A DNA stretch of 42,350 nucleotides from Clostridia bacterium. Lineage in GTDB: Bacteria > Bacillota > Clostridia > Christensenellales > Pumilibacteraceae. Position 1 is the first letter of the stretch; each line of letters starts with the position of its first letter. Where the stretch lies: contig WSNJ01000003.1 in NCBI GenBank assembly GCA_013316045.1, positions 1-42,350 of the forward strand, written 5' to 3'. Both the position numbers and the translations under genes were made by a program. The notes below the pieces were generated by a model. It did no database searches, was not told where the DNA came from, and saw only the letters and a list, made by a program, of their open reading frames with translations. Below are positions 7,456 through 15,088 of the stretch, in pieces.

Positions 7456-8235
7456 TTATTCGCCCTTTTCTTTCTTTCCCGCGAACGGAGTTATTTTGAA
7501 TACGTAGATTAAAACGGTCAATGCGGCGGCGACGAGAAACAGAATTATCGCCTGAAATTGCGACGGCGACAAGCCGGGGATAAAACTTCCGCGGTCGTCT
7601 CCGCGGTAGAACTCTATTATAAATCGGAAAACGGAGTACGCAAAGCCGTACAGGATAAGCGGAAAGTCCGTTCTTCCAAACCGTAGCAGAATAAACATAA
7701 TTACGGCGAAAAGCACGGTGAGAAACAGCGCTTCGTAAAGGTTGGTGGGTATTGCCTTGTAGTTTAAGCCGTAGAAAACAAAGCCGAAGCCGTCGGTCGG
7801 TTTGCCGTAGCAACAGCCCGCGCAGAAACAGCCGTAGCGTCCGAACATATGACCTAAAACTATGCAGGGAGCGGCTAAGTTCGCCACGTGCCAGAATTCT
7901 TTTTTCACTTCGGGTTTTGCGGCGAATACTGTTATAAGCACAAACGTAAGCACGCCGCCTATAAGTCCGCCGAAGAAAGTTATTCCGCCCCAGGTGAATT
8001 TTTCGCCCGTCTTTATGCTGTCGATAAGATTATAAAGCTGTTGGAACAGAAACGCGCATATAAGACCTACCGCAATCGAAATTACGGCGTTCAGCGAATA
8101 GAAGTTGTACGGTTTGTCGGCAATTCCGAACTTTCCGCAAAGATAGCGGAACAGAATTACGGCGGCAAAAATGCCCGCGATTATGAGTATCGTGAACATA
8201 TCGAGAAATTCAACTCCGAACAAAGACGGGTACAT
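7456..8235 (-). CDS. lgt: Prolipoprotein diacylglyceryl transferase family membrane protein
   Basis: A 259-residue polytopic membrane protein (about seven helices) of the Lgt family, which moves diacylglycerol from phosphatidylglycerol to the lipobox cysteine of prolipoproteins. Family blocks seen: GGITFFGGLIGG (83-94), GHMFGRYGCFCAGCCYG (128-144) with H129 and R133, and RFIIEFYRGDDRG near the C-terminus. Canonical Lgt has GRxGNFxNGE at the second block; here asparagine and glutamate are replaced by a cysteine-rich sequence, a variant found in Lgt-like proteins, so it may be a paralogue rather than the housekeeping enzyme. The ATG lies six bases after a TATAAT on the minus strand with TTGACA 18 bases further up: no Shine-Dalgarno, leaderless mRNA predicted. 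Divergent from hisH. Confidence 0.75.
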   Translation of the reverse strand: MYPSLFGVEFLDMFTILIIAGIFAAVILFRYLCGKFGIADKPYNFYSLNAVISIAVGLICAFLFQQLYNLIDSIKTGEKFTWGGITFFGGLIGGVLTFVLITVFAAKPEVKKEFWHVANLAAPCIVLGHMFGRYGCFCAGCCYGKPTDGFGFVFYGLNYKAIPTNLYEALFLTVLFAVIMFILLRFGRTDFPLILYGFAYSVFRFIIEFYRGDDRGSFIPGLSPSQFQAIILFLVAAALTVLIYVFKITPFAGKKEKGE

Positions 8236-8241
8236 AATGCA

Positions 8242-8271
8242 ATTATATCATATATTTTGCGTAGATGTCAA
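8242..8271 (-). promoter_or_regulatory. Consensus promoter of the lgt-like gene, leaderless geometry
   Basis: Perfect TTGACA (8266-8271) and TATAAT (8242-8247) separated by 18 bases on the minus strand; the ATG starts six bases after the TATAAT. Confidence 0.85.
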
Positions 8272-8293
8272 TAGCAACTTTTGCTCCAAGCGA

Positions 8294-8322
8294 TTGACTT
8301 AAAGCGATAAATAAGATATAAT
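8294..8322 (+). promoter_or_regulatory. Promoter of hisH, leaderless geometry
   Basis: TTGACT (8294-8299), a 17-base spacer and TATAAT (8317-8322), followed by six T residues and the ATG at 8329. No Shine-Dalgarno is present. Confidence 0.85.
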
Positions 8323-8328
8323 TTTTTT

Positions 8329-8946
8329 ATGATTGCAATAGTGGATTACGGCGCAGGGAACATCCGTTCCGTCGTCAACGTATTAAAGAGCTTTAACGTA
8401 GATTGCGTTCTCGTCAAAAACCCCAAAACATTGTTCAAAGCCGACGGGATAATTCTTCCCGGAGTGGGCGCGTTTGGCGAAGCGTCCGAAAATCTCGAAA
8501 AGTCGGGACTTAAAAGCGCGCTTATTTCGGCGACCGAAAAGGGTATTCCGCTTTTGGGCATCTGCCTCGGGCTTCAACTTCTTTTCGACGAAAGCGAAGA
8601 AAGCGCGTGCGCAAAGGGTCTGGGGCTTATTAAAGGCAAGGTAACTCTTATTAACTCGGGCGGGCGCAAAATTCCGCATATAGGCTGGACAAGCCTGAAT
8701 AACGTAAAAGGCAAACTGCTCGACGGCATAAAAAACGACGAATATTTCTATTTCGTTCACAGCTACGGCGCGCACGCGGACGACCGCTCTTGCGTTGCGG
8801 CAACGGCAGACTACGGCGAGAGCTTTGACGCTTGCATCGAAAAGGGCAATATTTTCGGTTGTCAGTTCCACCCCGAAAAAAGCTCCGTTATGGGGCGCAG
8901 GATTATAAGCAATTTTTTGAGTTTATGCGGAGAAGAAGTGCAGTAG
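8329..8946 (+). CDS. hisH: Imidazole glycerol phosphate synthase glutaminase subunit HisH
   Basis: Glutamine amidotransferase subunit of IGP synthase (205 residues). It releases ammonia from glutamine and passes it to HisF for the fifth step of histidine synthesis, also yielding the AICAR used by purH. Class I glutaminase motifs: GAGNIRS near 9-15, the nucleophile cysteine in GICLGLQLLF (about residue 83), and the histidine-glutamate pair in FHPEKS near the C-terminus. It lies directly before hisF, their genes separated by almost nothing, while the rest of the his pathway is not in this window. The ATG follows a TATAAT by six bases and has no ribosome-binding site, so the transcript is probably leaderless. 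Confidence 0.95.
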   Translation: MIAIVDYGAGNIRSVVNVLKSFNVDCVLVKNPKTLFKADGIILPGVGAFGEASENLEKSGLKSALISATEKGIPLLGICLGLQLLFDESEESACAKGLGLIKGKVTLINSGGRKIPHIGWTSLNNVKGKLLDGIKNDEYFYFVHSYGAHADDRSCVAATADYGESFDACIEKGNIFGCQFHPEKSSVMGRRIISNFLSLCGEEVQ

Positions 8947-9702
8947 ATGAACGCGAAACGTATTATACCTTGTCTTGACGTAAAAGACGGCAGAGTGGTA
9001 AAGGGCATAAATTTTATGCAGCTTATCGACGCGGGCGACCCCGTGGTTAACGCAATGCAGTACGAAAAAGAAGGCGCGGACGAGATAACCTTTCTTGATA
9101 TTACCGCTACGGTGAACAACAACAACACGGTCGCGGATATGGTGCGGCGCGTTGCCGAAAAGGTGTTTATTCCGCTTACCGTGGGCGGCGGTATCCGCTC
9201 GGTGGACGACGCGAAGAATATTCTGCGTTCGGGTGCGGACAAGATTTCGGTAAACTCGGCGGCGGTGCTCCGTCCCGAACTTATTTCCGAATGCGCGGAC
9301 GCTTTGGGTTCTCAGTGCGTTGTGGTCGCGATTGACGCAAAGCGCACGGGCGGAAGCTGGAACGTTTACTACGGCGGCGGCAGAACCGATTCGGGACTCG
9401 ACGCGGTGGAGTGGGCTGTAAAGGCGTGCAAAATGGGCGCGGGCGAGATACTGCTTACGAGTATCGACTGCGACGGAACGAAAAACGGCTACGATTTGGA
9501 ACTTACGCGCAAGATATCCGACGCGGTAAAGGTTCCCGTAATAGCTTCGGGCGGCGCGGGTAAAAAAGAACACTTTTACGACGCGTTCACTTCGGGCGGC
9601 GCAGACGCGGCTTTGGCGGCTTCGCTGTTCCACTATAAACAACTGAATATCGGCGAGCTTAAAAAGTATCTGAAAAATAAAGGCGTGCCGATGAGAGTGT
9701 GA
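8947..9702 (+). CDS. hisF: Imidazole glycerol phosphate synthase cyclase subunit HisF
   Basis: Cyclase subunit of IGP synthase, a (beta/alpha)8 barrel of 251 residues that turns PRFAR plus ammonia into imidazole glycerol phosphate and AICAR. The two catalytic aspartates are present: D11 in [10 protein letters not shown] and D130 in [10 protein letters not shown]. The phosphate-binding loops TVGGGIRS and IASGGAG are intact. It follows the hisH stop immediately; GGAGAAG at the end of hisH serves as ribosome-binding site. GatC begins 16 bases downstream, so hisH-hisF-gatC probably form one transcript, an unusual mixture of histidine and tRNA-amidation genes. Confidence 0.96.
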   Translation: MNAKRIIPCLDVKDGRVVKGINFMQLIDAGDPVVNAMQYEKEGADEITFLDITATVNNNNTVADMVRRVAEKVFIPLTVGGGIRSVDDAKNILRSGADKISVNSAAVLRPELISECADALGSQCVVVAIDAKRTGGSWNVYYGGGRTDSGLDAVEWAVKACKMGAGEILLTSIDCDGTKNGYDLELTRKISDAVKVPVIASGGAGKKEHFYDAFTSGGADAALAASLFHYKQLNIGELKKYLKNKGVPMRV

Positions 9703-9718
9703 AAAAGGAGTTTTTCAA

Positions 9719-10015
9719 ATGGAAACCAAAAAGATAACAAAACAGGAAGTCGAACGCATAGCTACGCTTTCGCGTCTTAACTTCGACGAAAAAGAAAAGG
9801 ACGAGATGCGCGATTATTTGCAGAATATCTTAAAGCATTTCGAAATGCTCGACAGCGTTGACGCGTCGAAGATAGAAGCGACCGCGCATATTCTCGATAC
9901 CGTTAACGTTTTGCGCGAAGACAAAGCCGCCCCCTCGATGGACAGAGATAAGTTGCTTTCGAACGCGCCCGAGAAAGAAGACGGGTGTTATATCGTGCCG
10001 CGCGTAGTCGAATAG
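9719..10015 (+). CDS. gatC: Glutamyl/aspartyl-tRNA amidotransferase subunit C
   Basis: Small subunit (98 residues) that wraps GatA and GatB together in the amidotransferase correcting Glu-tRNA(Gln) and Asp-tRNA(Asn). Family features: the N-terminal ITKQEVERIATLSRL helix, the long helix around 25-45 and the C-terminal D.....LLSNAPEKEDGCYIVPRVVE-type tail. Strong AAGGAG lies before the ATG, 16 bases after hisF. Usually gatC is coupled directly to gatA; here 504 bases of repeat DNA separate them, so independent expression of gatA is possible. Confidence 0.94.
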   Translation: METKKITKQEVERIATLSRLNFDEKEKDEMRDYLQNILKHFEMLDSVDASKIEATAHILDTVNVLREDKAAPSMDRDKLLSNAPEKEDGCYIVPRVVE

Positions 10016-10519
10016 GTCGGCGGCGCGGGCACGCACATATAAGGCTACGCCTTGGCGTTCGCGCTACGCGCTCGGCTAAGAGCGGCTACGTGCGGCAAGT
10101 CCGCTCGGTCGAGTATTTCAAAATACACTCCCGTCGCGGACTTGCCGCCTGTTACCGCTCTCTGCACGCACCCGCACCGCCTTGGCGGAGAATGTACCGC
10201 TCTCCGCCGCCTTTTGGTTGTTAGTCGGCACCCGCGCCGCCTTGGCGGCATTAGACCTCATCAGTCGGCTACGCCGACAGCTTCCCCTAGCAGGGGAAGC
10301 CTTGATTAAAGATTAAACTTCTAAACAGGCTTCCCCTTTTAGGGCGCGACGCGGCGGCTTGCCGCAAAAAAGCAATAGTATTGCTTTTTTAGCCTAAGCG
10401 CGGCGCAAGCTATGCTTGCGACAGGCAAGGCTGTGCGGTCGCAAAGCGTAACGACCGACTGCACTGATGAGGTTAATTTCCCACACTACAAAAAACAAAT
10501 TCCAAATATCGGAGAGAAT
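10016..10519. repeat. Repeat mosaic between gatC and gatA
   Basis: Gap of 504 bases without a gene. It holds a family A element at about 10016-10170 with a perfect 13-bp hairpin, GCGGCAAGTCCGC (10092-10104) and GCGGACTTGCCGC (10136-10148); CCGCCTTGGCGG-type palindromes near 10180-10245; a family C inverted repeat GGGGAAGCCT (10293-10302) / AGGCTTCCCC (10327-10336); and a terminator-like AAAAAAGCAA (10366-10375) / TTGCTTTTTT (10381-10390). Short open frames here are made of repeat words and are not genes. Confidence 0.8.
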
Positions 10520-11944
10520 ATGAACGATTTACTTAATATGTCTTTGACCGAGTGCGTAAAGGCGCTCAAAGAAAAAAAAGTTTCGAGCGTCGAGCTGACG
10601 AAGGCGTGCTTGAAGCGCATAGAAGAAAACAAGAAACTGAACGACTTTATAACGGTTTGCGCCGATTCTGCGCTTGCCGCGGCGAAAGAGAGCGACCGCA
10701 GGCTCGCGGACGGGCGCGGCGGAATGCTCGAAGGCGTGCCCATTGCCGTTAAAGACAATATTTCGACCGAGGGCATAAGAACGACTTGCGCGTCGAAATT
10801 TTTGGATAATTATATTCCGCCGTTCGACGCGTCGGTAGTCGAAGCGCTCAGACGCGAAGGCGCGGTTATAATCGGAAAAACGAATATGGACGAATTCGCA
10901 ATGGGGTCGGGCAACGAAAACTCGGCTTACGGCGCGGTTAAGAATTTCCGCGACAACTCGCGCGTTCCGGGCGGCAGCAGCGGCGGTTCCGCCAACTGCG
11001 TTGCGGCGGGCGAAGCGTTTGCGGCTCTGGGGTCGGATACGGGCGGAAGTATACGTCAGCCCGCGGCGTATTGCGGAGTCGTCGGCTTAAAACCTACTTA
11101 TTCGCTCGTGTCGCGTTACGGGCTTGTTGCGTTTGCGTCGTCGCTCGACCAGATAGGACCGCTTACGCGCACGGTAAAGGACGCGGCGTATATGCTCGAC
11201 GTTCTCGCGTTTAAGGACGGAAAAGATTCGACTTCGTCCGAGCGAACCGAAAAATGCTACTCGGACTATCCGACGGACGTTAAGGGCAAGAAGATAGGAA
11301 TTGCGCGCGAATATTTCGGCGACGCTTTGGACAAGGGCGTAAAAGACGAGATTATGAAAGCCGTAAAGTTGTTGGAGAGCAAGGGCGCGGAAATAGTCGA
11401 CGTGGAAATCAAGAGCTTTCCCGCGGCTTTGGCAACCTACTACGTGCTGTCGAGCGCGGAAGCGGCAAGCAATCTCGCGCGTTTCGACGGCGTAAAATAC
11501 GGAATAAGAGCCGAAAACGACGACCTTTATTCGCTGTACTACAACAGCCGCACGCAGGGCTTCGGTGCGGAAGTCAAGCGCCGCATAATGACGGGCAACT
11601 ACGTGCTGTCGAGCGGATATTACGACGCGTACTACTTAAAGGCGTCCAAAATACGAACGCTTATAAAGAAAGATTTCGAAAAGGCGTTTGAAAAGTGCGA
11701 CGCGATAGTCGGACCTACCGCGCCTACGGTTGCGTTCAAAGCGGGCGACAAGACGAAAGATTATACGAAAGTTTATCTCGAAGATATTTATACCGTACCC
11801 GTGAACATTGCGGGGCTTCCCGCGATTTCCGTGCCGTGCGGAGTCGCCGACGGCGGTATGCCCGTGGGAGTGCAGTTTATAGGCAAGGCTTTTGACGAAA
11901 AAACTTTATTCACTTTGGCGGAAGGCATATGCAACTCGAAATAG
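10520..11944 (+). CDS. gatA: Glutamyl-tRNA(Gln) amidotransferase subunit A
   Basis: Glutaminase subunit of GatCAB, of the amidase signature family. It supplies ammonia that GatB uses to turn Glu-tRNA(Gln) into Gln-tRNA(Gln). The Ser-cisSer-Lys triad is visible: K78 in VPIAVKDN, S153 in GGSSGGSA and nucleophile S177 in SDTGGSIRQPA. From the ATG at 10520 the protein is 474 residues, the usual length. The frame stays open up to 10412, but GGAGAG lies just before the 10520 ATG and the extra sequence is repeat DNA. Separated from gatC by 504 bases and from gatB by 153. Confidence 0.96.
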   Translation: MNDLLNMSLTECVKALKEKKVSSVELTKACLKRIEENKKLNDFITVCADSALAAAKESDRRLADGRGGMLEGVPIAVKDNISTEGIRTTCASKFLDNYIPPFDASVVEALRREGAVIIGKTNMDEFAMGSGNENSAYGAVKNFRDNSRVPGGSSGGSANCVAAGEAFAALGSDTGGSIRQPAAYCGVVGLKPTYSLVSRYGLVAFASSLDQIGPLTRTVKDAAYMLDVLAFKDGKDSTSSERTEKCYSDYPTDVKGKKIGIAREYFGDALDKGVKDEIMKAVKLLESKGAEIVDVEIKSFPAALATYYVLSSAEAASNLARFDGVKYGIRAENDDLYSLYYNSRTQGFGAEVKRRIMTGNYVLSSGYYDAYYLKASKIRTLIKKDFEKAFEKCDAIVGPTAPTVAFKAGDKTKDYTKVYLEDIYTVPVNIAGLPAISVPCGVADGGMPVGVQFIGKAFDEKTLFTLAEGICNSK

Positions 11945-12097
11945 TGTGTTAAGCTGTGCTTTTCTCGGGTCGTTTATGCGAAATAAACTCCCCGTCGAAA
12001 ATGCTCGCTTGCCTTCTCTTTCGAGTGCCTATGCCTTTCGCCGACGGTGCAACGGCATAGGTGTTTCAAATACGACAAATAGGAGAAACTATATAAA
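11945..12097. repeat. Palindromic spacer between gatA and gatB
   Basis: Contains a TCGTTTATGCGAAATAAACTC-like core also found after spo0A, and an 8-bp inverted repeat CCTATGCC (12028-12035) / GGCATAGG (12054-12061). It appears to be a decayed member of the intergenic repeat set. Confidence 0.5.
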
Positions 12098-13522
12098 ATG
12101 AACGGTTACGAAACTACGATAGGACTCGAAATACATTGCGAACTCAAAACGGAGTCGAAAATATTCTGCTCGTGCGCGAACGTTTTCGGCGGAGAGCCGA
12201 ATACTCATTGCTGTCCCGTTTGCTCGGGACTTCCCGGCGTAATGCCCGTTATAAACAAGAAAGCCGTAGAATACACGGTAAAAGCGGGGCTTGCGATGAA
12301 CTGCGAAATTTCCGAATACTCGAAGTGGGACAGAAAAAATTATTTTTATCCCGATTTGCCCAAGGCGTGGCAGACGAGTCAATACGATTTGCCGCTCTGC
12401 GGAAAGGGGCTTGTGGAATACGAGCTTAACGGCGAGAAAAAGAGCGTTCGCATAAACCGCATTCACTTGGAAGAAGACGCGGGCAAACTCATTCACGAAG
12501 GCGGCATAACGCGCGTTGACTACAACCGTTGCGGCGTTCCGCTTATGGAGATAGTTACCGAACCCGATTTGCATTCGGCGGACGAAGTGCTTGCTTTTCT
12601 CGACGAGCTGAAAAGCATATTGAAGTATACGGGCGTATCGGACGTTAAAATGCAGGAAGGGTCTTTGCGGTGCGACGTGAATCTGTCGGTCGCAAAAGCG
12701 GGCGGCGGAAAATTGGGCACGAGAACGGAAACGAAGAACCTTAACTCGTTTTCGTCGGCTCGCCGTTCTATAATATTCGAAACGAACCGTCAGATAGAAG
12801 TTTTGGAAAGCGGCGGCGAGATTAGGCAGGAAACGCGCCGCTGGGACGACAACAAGGGCGAAGGGTATTCTATGCGCGGAAAGGAAGACGCGCACGATTA
12901 CCGCTATTTCCCCGAACCCGACCTTATGCCCGTCGTGTTGCCTAAGTCGGAAGTCGAAAAAATCCGTGCGTCTATTCCCGAACTTAAAGGAGAAAGAATA
13001 GCGCGCTATACCGACGAACTTTCGTTGCCGCCGTACGACGCTAAAATTTTAACGCAGGATAAGGAAATCGCGGACCTGTTTGACGAAACGGTTAAGGCGG
13101 GCGCGAACCCGAAAAAGGCGTCCAACTATATAATGAGCGAGATTCTGCGCAAGGGCAAAACCGAAGGCGCGGAGGACGTTGTAGTCGGAATAAACGCAAA
13201 GCAATTAAACGATATTCTGAGCCTTGTCGGCGACGGGACTATTTCGCTAGTGGCTTCCAAACAGGTGCTCGACGATATTTGGCTGTCGGATAAGAGCGCG
13301 AAAGAGTCCGTAGAAAAGCTCGGACTCAAACAGAATAACGACAGCGGCGAGATAGAATCTATTTTGCGCGGAATCATAGACGCGAACCCGAAAGTCGTAG
13401 CCGACTACCGCGCGGGCAACGAAAAAGTAACCGCGTTCTTCGTAGGTCAGGTTATGAAAGCGACGAAAGGAAAGAGCAATCCTAAGGTGGTTAATGAGTT
13501 ACTTGTAAAACTCTTAAAATAA
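12098..13522 (+). CDS. gatB: Aspartyl/glutamyl-tRNA amidotransferase subunit B
   Basis: Kinase/amidotransferase subunit of GatCAB (474 residues). It phosphorylates the glutamate on misacylated tRNA and amidates it. Diagnostic start ETTIGLEIHCELKTESKIFC; zinc-ligand cysteines in FCSCAN and HCCPVCSGLPGVMP; RIHLEEDAGKLIHE; central GVPLMEIVTEPD; then YRYFPEPDLMP. The C-terminal 100 residues form the YqeY/GatB tRNA-binding tail ending at KVVNELLVKLLK. AGGAG precedes the ATG. Presence of GatCAB implies that at least one of the glutaminyl- or asparaginyl-tRNA synthetases is missing in this organism. Confidence 0.97.
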   Translation: MNGYETTIGLEIHCELKTESKIFCSCANVFGGEPNTHCCPVCSGLPGVMPVINKKAVEYTVKAGLAMNCEISEYSKWDRKNYFYPDLPKAWQTSQYDLPLCGKGLVEYELNGEKKSVRINRIHLEEDAGKLIHEGGITRVDYNRCGVPLMEIVTEPDLHSADEVLAFLDELKSILKYTGVSDVKMQEGSLRCDVNLSVAKAGGGKLGTRTETKNLNSFSSARRSIIFETNRQIEVLESGGEIRQETRRWDDNKGEGYSMRGKEDAHDYRYFPEPDLMPVVLPKSEVEKIRASIPELKGERIARYTDELSLPPYDAKILTQDKEIADLFDETVKAGANPKKASNYIMSEILRKGKTEGAEDVVVGINAKQLNDILSLVGDGTISLVASKQVLDDIWLSDKSAKESVEKLGLKQNNDSGEIESILRGIIDANPKVVADYRAGNEKVTAFFVGQVMKATKGKSNPKVVNELLVKLLK

Positions 13523-13864
13523 ACGTCGGCGTATACGGGCACGTCTTTCCGCTACGTTTGCCGCGCAAGCTCAATCGAGTACGTCTATGTACTCATTCGC
13601 TTGCGCGGCAACTGTTGCGAAAATCCGCACCCGTCTCCGCCGCCTTTTGGGCGGGTTGAGAAACACCCGTCTCCGCCGCCTTTTGGGCGGGTTGAGATAA
13701 TTATAAATCAGAAAGAAAAAAGTATGTTTGCTTGTTCTTGACCTTAAAAAGGTTTTGCCTACTTTTTCTAAAAGTAGGGCATTGGGGGTCCGGGGACAGT
13801 TGCAAGCCCCCGGCGGCTTTTTTGCTCCACTTTTTTTGCCGCGGTAAAAAAGTGGAATTTAATT
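13523..13864. repeat. Family A hairpin repeat and other palindromes after gatB
   Basis: Gap of 342 bases without a gene. Family A copy at about 13526-13657, with TTGCCGCGCAAGC (13558-13570) pairing perfectly with GCTTGCGCGGCAA (13599-13611). It is followed by two tandem copies of a unit containing CCCGTCTCCGCCGCC and TTTTGGGCGGGTTGAG (about 13630-13696). Further on are inverted repeats CCTACTTTT/AAAAGTAGG (13758-13778) and CCACTTTTTT/AAAAAAGTGG (13827-13855). Confidence 0.8.
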
Positions 13865-15088
13865 ATGTACGAGAAAGTCATATCGCTCGACTTCGAGCTT
13901 TACAATACTAAACACTATTGGTCCGTGTGCTGGGCGGGAGTTTGTCTGGCGGACGAGAGTTTTGCGTTGAGTAATTCGTTCGACGTTATAATTAACCCAG
14001 ATATCGAAGAAAAGTTTGCGGGTCCCGATATGAAGTTTCCGTTTAAGCTGAAAGACCTTAAAAAGCGCGACAAGTTCGGCGCGTATTCGGACGCGATACT
14101 CGGAATAATTTCGCGCGGAACGCTCGTGATAGGGCACGCTTTCGAGAACGATTTGCGAATGATAACCGACCTTTGCAAGAAGTTTGCTATAACGCCGCCG
14201 TCGTTCGATTTTCTCGACACCAATGTTTTGTACAATGCGGTGAGCGGAGAGACGGGCGAGCATTCGTTGAAGTCGCTCGGCGAAAAGTACGGCGTGGAGT
14301 TTTCGGCGCACGACCCGAAAGAAGACGCCCGCGCTACGCTTGCCGTTGCGAAAGGCTGTTTGCAAGGAAAGAGCCTTGACGCATTTTTAAGCGAGTACGG
14401 CGTTCACGTAGGCAAGTTCGAAAACGGAATAGTCCGCAAATGCTATTGCGGTTCGTTTACCGCCGCGCGCAAGGCGAAGATAGAAAATCACAACGCGGTG
14501 TTCGACCTGGTTGAAAGACTCGGGCAGGGCGACGGGCAGTCGTACTTTATCGACAATGCGATAACTTCGGAATGCAACGCGTCGGGGCTTGCGGAAAAGA
14601 TTCTTTTAAGCGGCGGAGCCGTTGCCGCAAGCTCGTATTCGGCGGACGTCGTTATAACGAACAATTTGTCGCTCAAAGCCGACCCTAAGTACATAAGTCT
14701 TAAAACCGCGCTCGACAGGTTTTCGGTTCCTTACGACGGCTACGACTTTACGCCCAACAAGATACGCGACGAGTTCGGCAAGCCGATAAGCCTTACGGAA
14801 TATTATTCCCGCGCTTATAAAAAGTTCGCCCGCGACGGCGCGCTGAACGGCAAGAGCGTTGCTTTTTCAAAAGGCGCTGAACGCAGGCGGGATTTCGACG
14901 ACCTTGTTTTAGGCGTTATAAAAAACGGCGGCAGTATTTGCCCGCGCGTGGATAACGCCGATTATTTCGTAGTCGAAAACAAGTCGGACGTAAAAAAGAA
15001 TTTTTCCGACGGACGGATAAAAGCGTATTTGCACGGACGGCAAGCTACGCTTATGGATATAAAAGAGCTTAAAAGTCTTTTATCTTGA
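13865..15088 (+). CDS. DEDDh 3'-5' exonuclease with C-terminal BRCT-like regions
   Basis: Protein of 407 residues. The first 175 form an RNase T / DNA polymerase III epsilon-type exonuclease: DFE (9-11) as motif I, GHAFENDLRM near 110 as motif II, and HDPKEDA near 160 as motif III with the DEDDh histidine. The part after residue 190 is less familiar. Two stretches, about 235-315 and 330-405, look like weak BRCT domains, the second with GKSVAFSKG, NGG and a later DYFVVE. Exonuclease plus BRCT occurs in clostridial proteins linked to DNA repair. The natural substrate is unknown. Its last nine bases overlap the end of the convergent apgM gene. ATG start with only a weak GTGGAA ahead. Confidence 0.8.
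   Translation: MYEKVISLDFELYNTKHYWSVCWAGVCLADESFALSNSFDVIINPDIEEKFAGPDMKFPFKLKDLKKRDKFGAYSDAILGIISRGTLVIGHAFENDLRMITDLCKKFAITPPSFDFLDTNVLYNAVSGETGEHSLKSLGEKYGVEFSAHDPKEDARATLAVAKGCLQGKSLDAFLSEYGVHVGKFENGIVRKCYCGSFTAARKAKIENHNAVFDLVERLGQGDGQSYFIDNAITSECNASGLAEKILLSGGAVAASSYSADVVITNNLSLKADPKYISLKTALDRFSVPYDGYDFTPNKIRDEFGKPISLTEYYSRAYKKFARDGALNGKSVAFSKGAERRRDFDDLVLGVIKNGGSICPRVDNADYFVVENKSDVKKNFSDGRIKAYLHGRQATLMDIKELKSLLS

Noticed and set aside
10052-10309. Short open frames in the gatC-gatA gap
   Set aside because: Composed of palindromic repeat words that recur elsewhere; no start signals and no family.
10412-10519. Earlier gatA start giving a 36-residue extension
   Set aside because: The extension lies in repeat DNA, and GGAGAG sits correctly before the ATG at 10520, which restores the normal family length and triad spacing.
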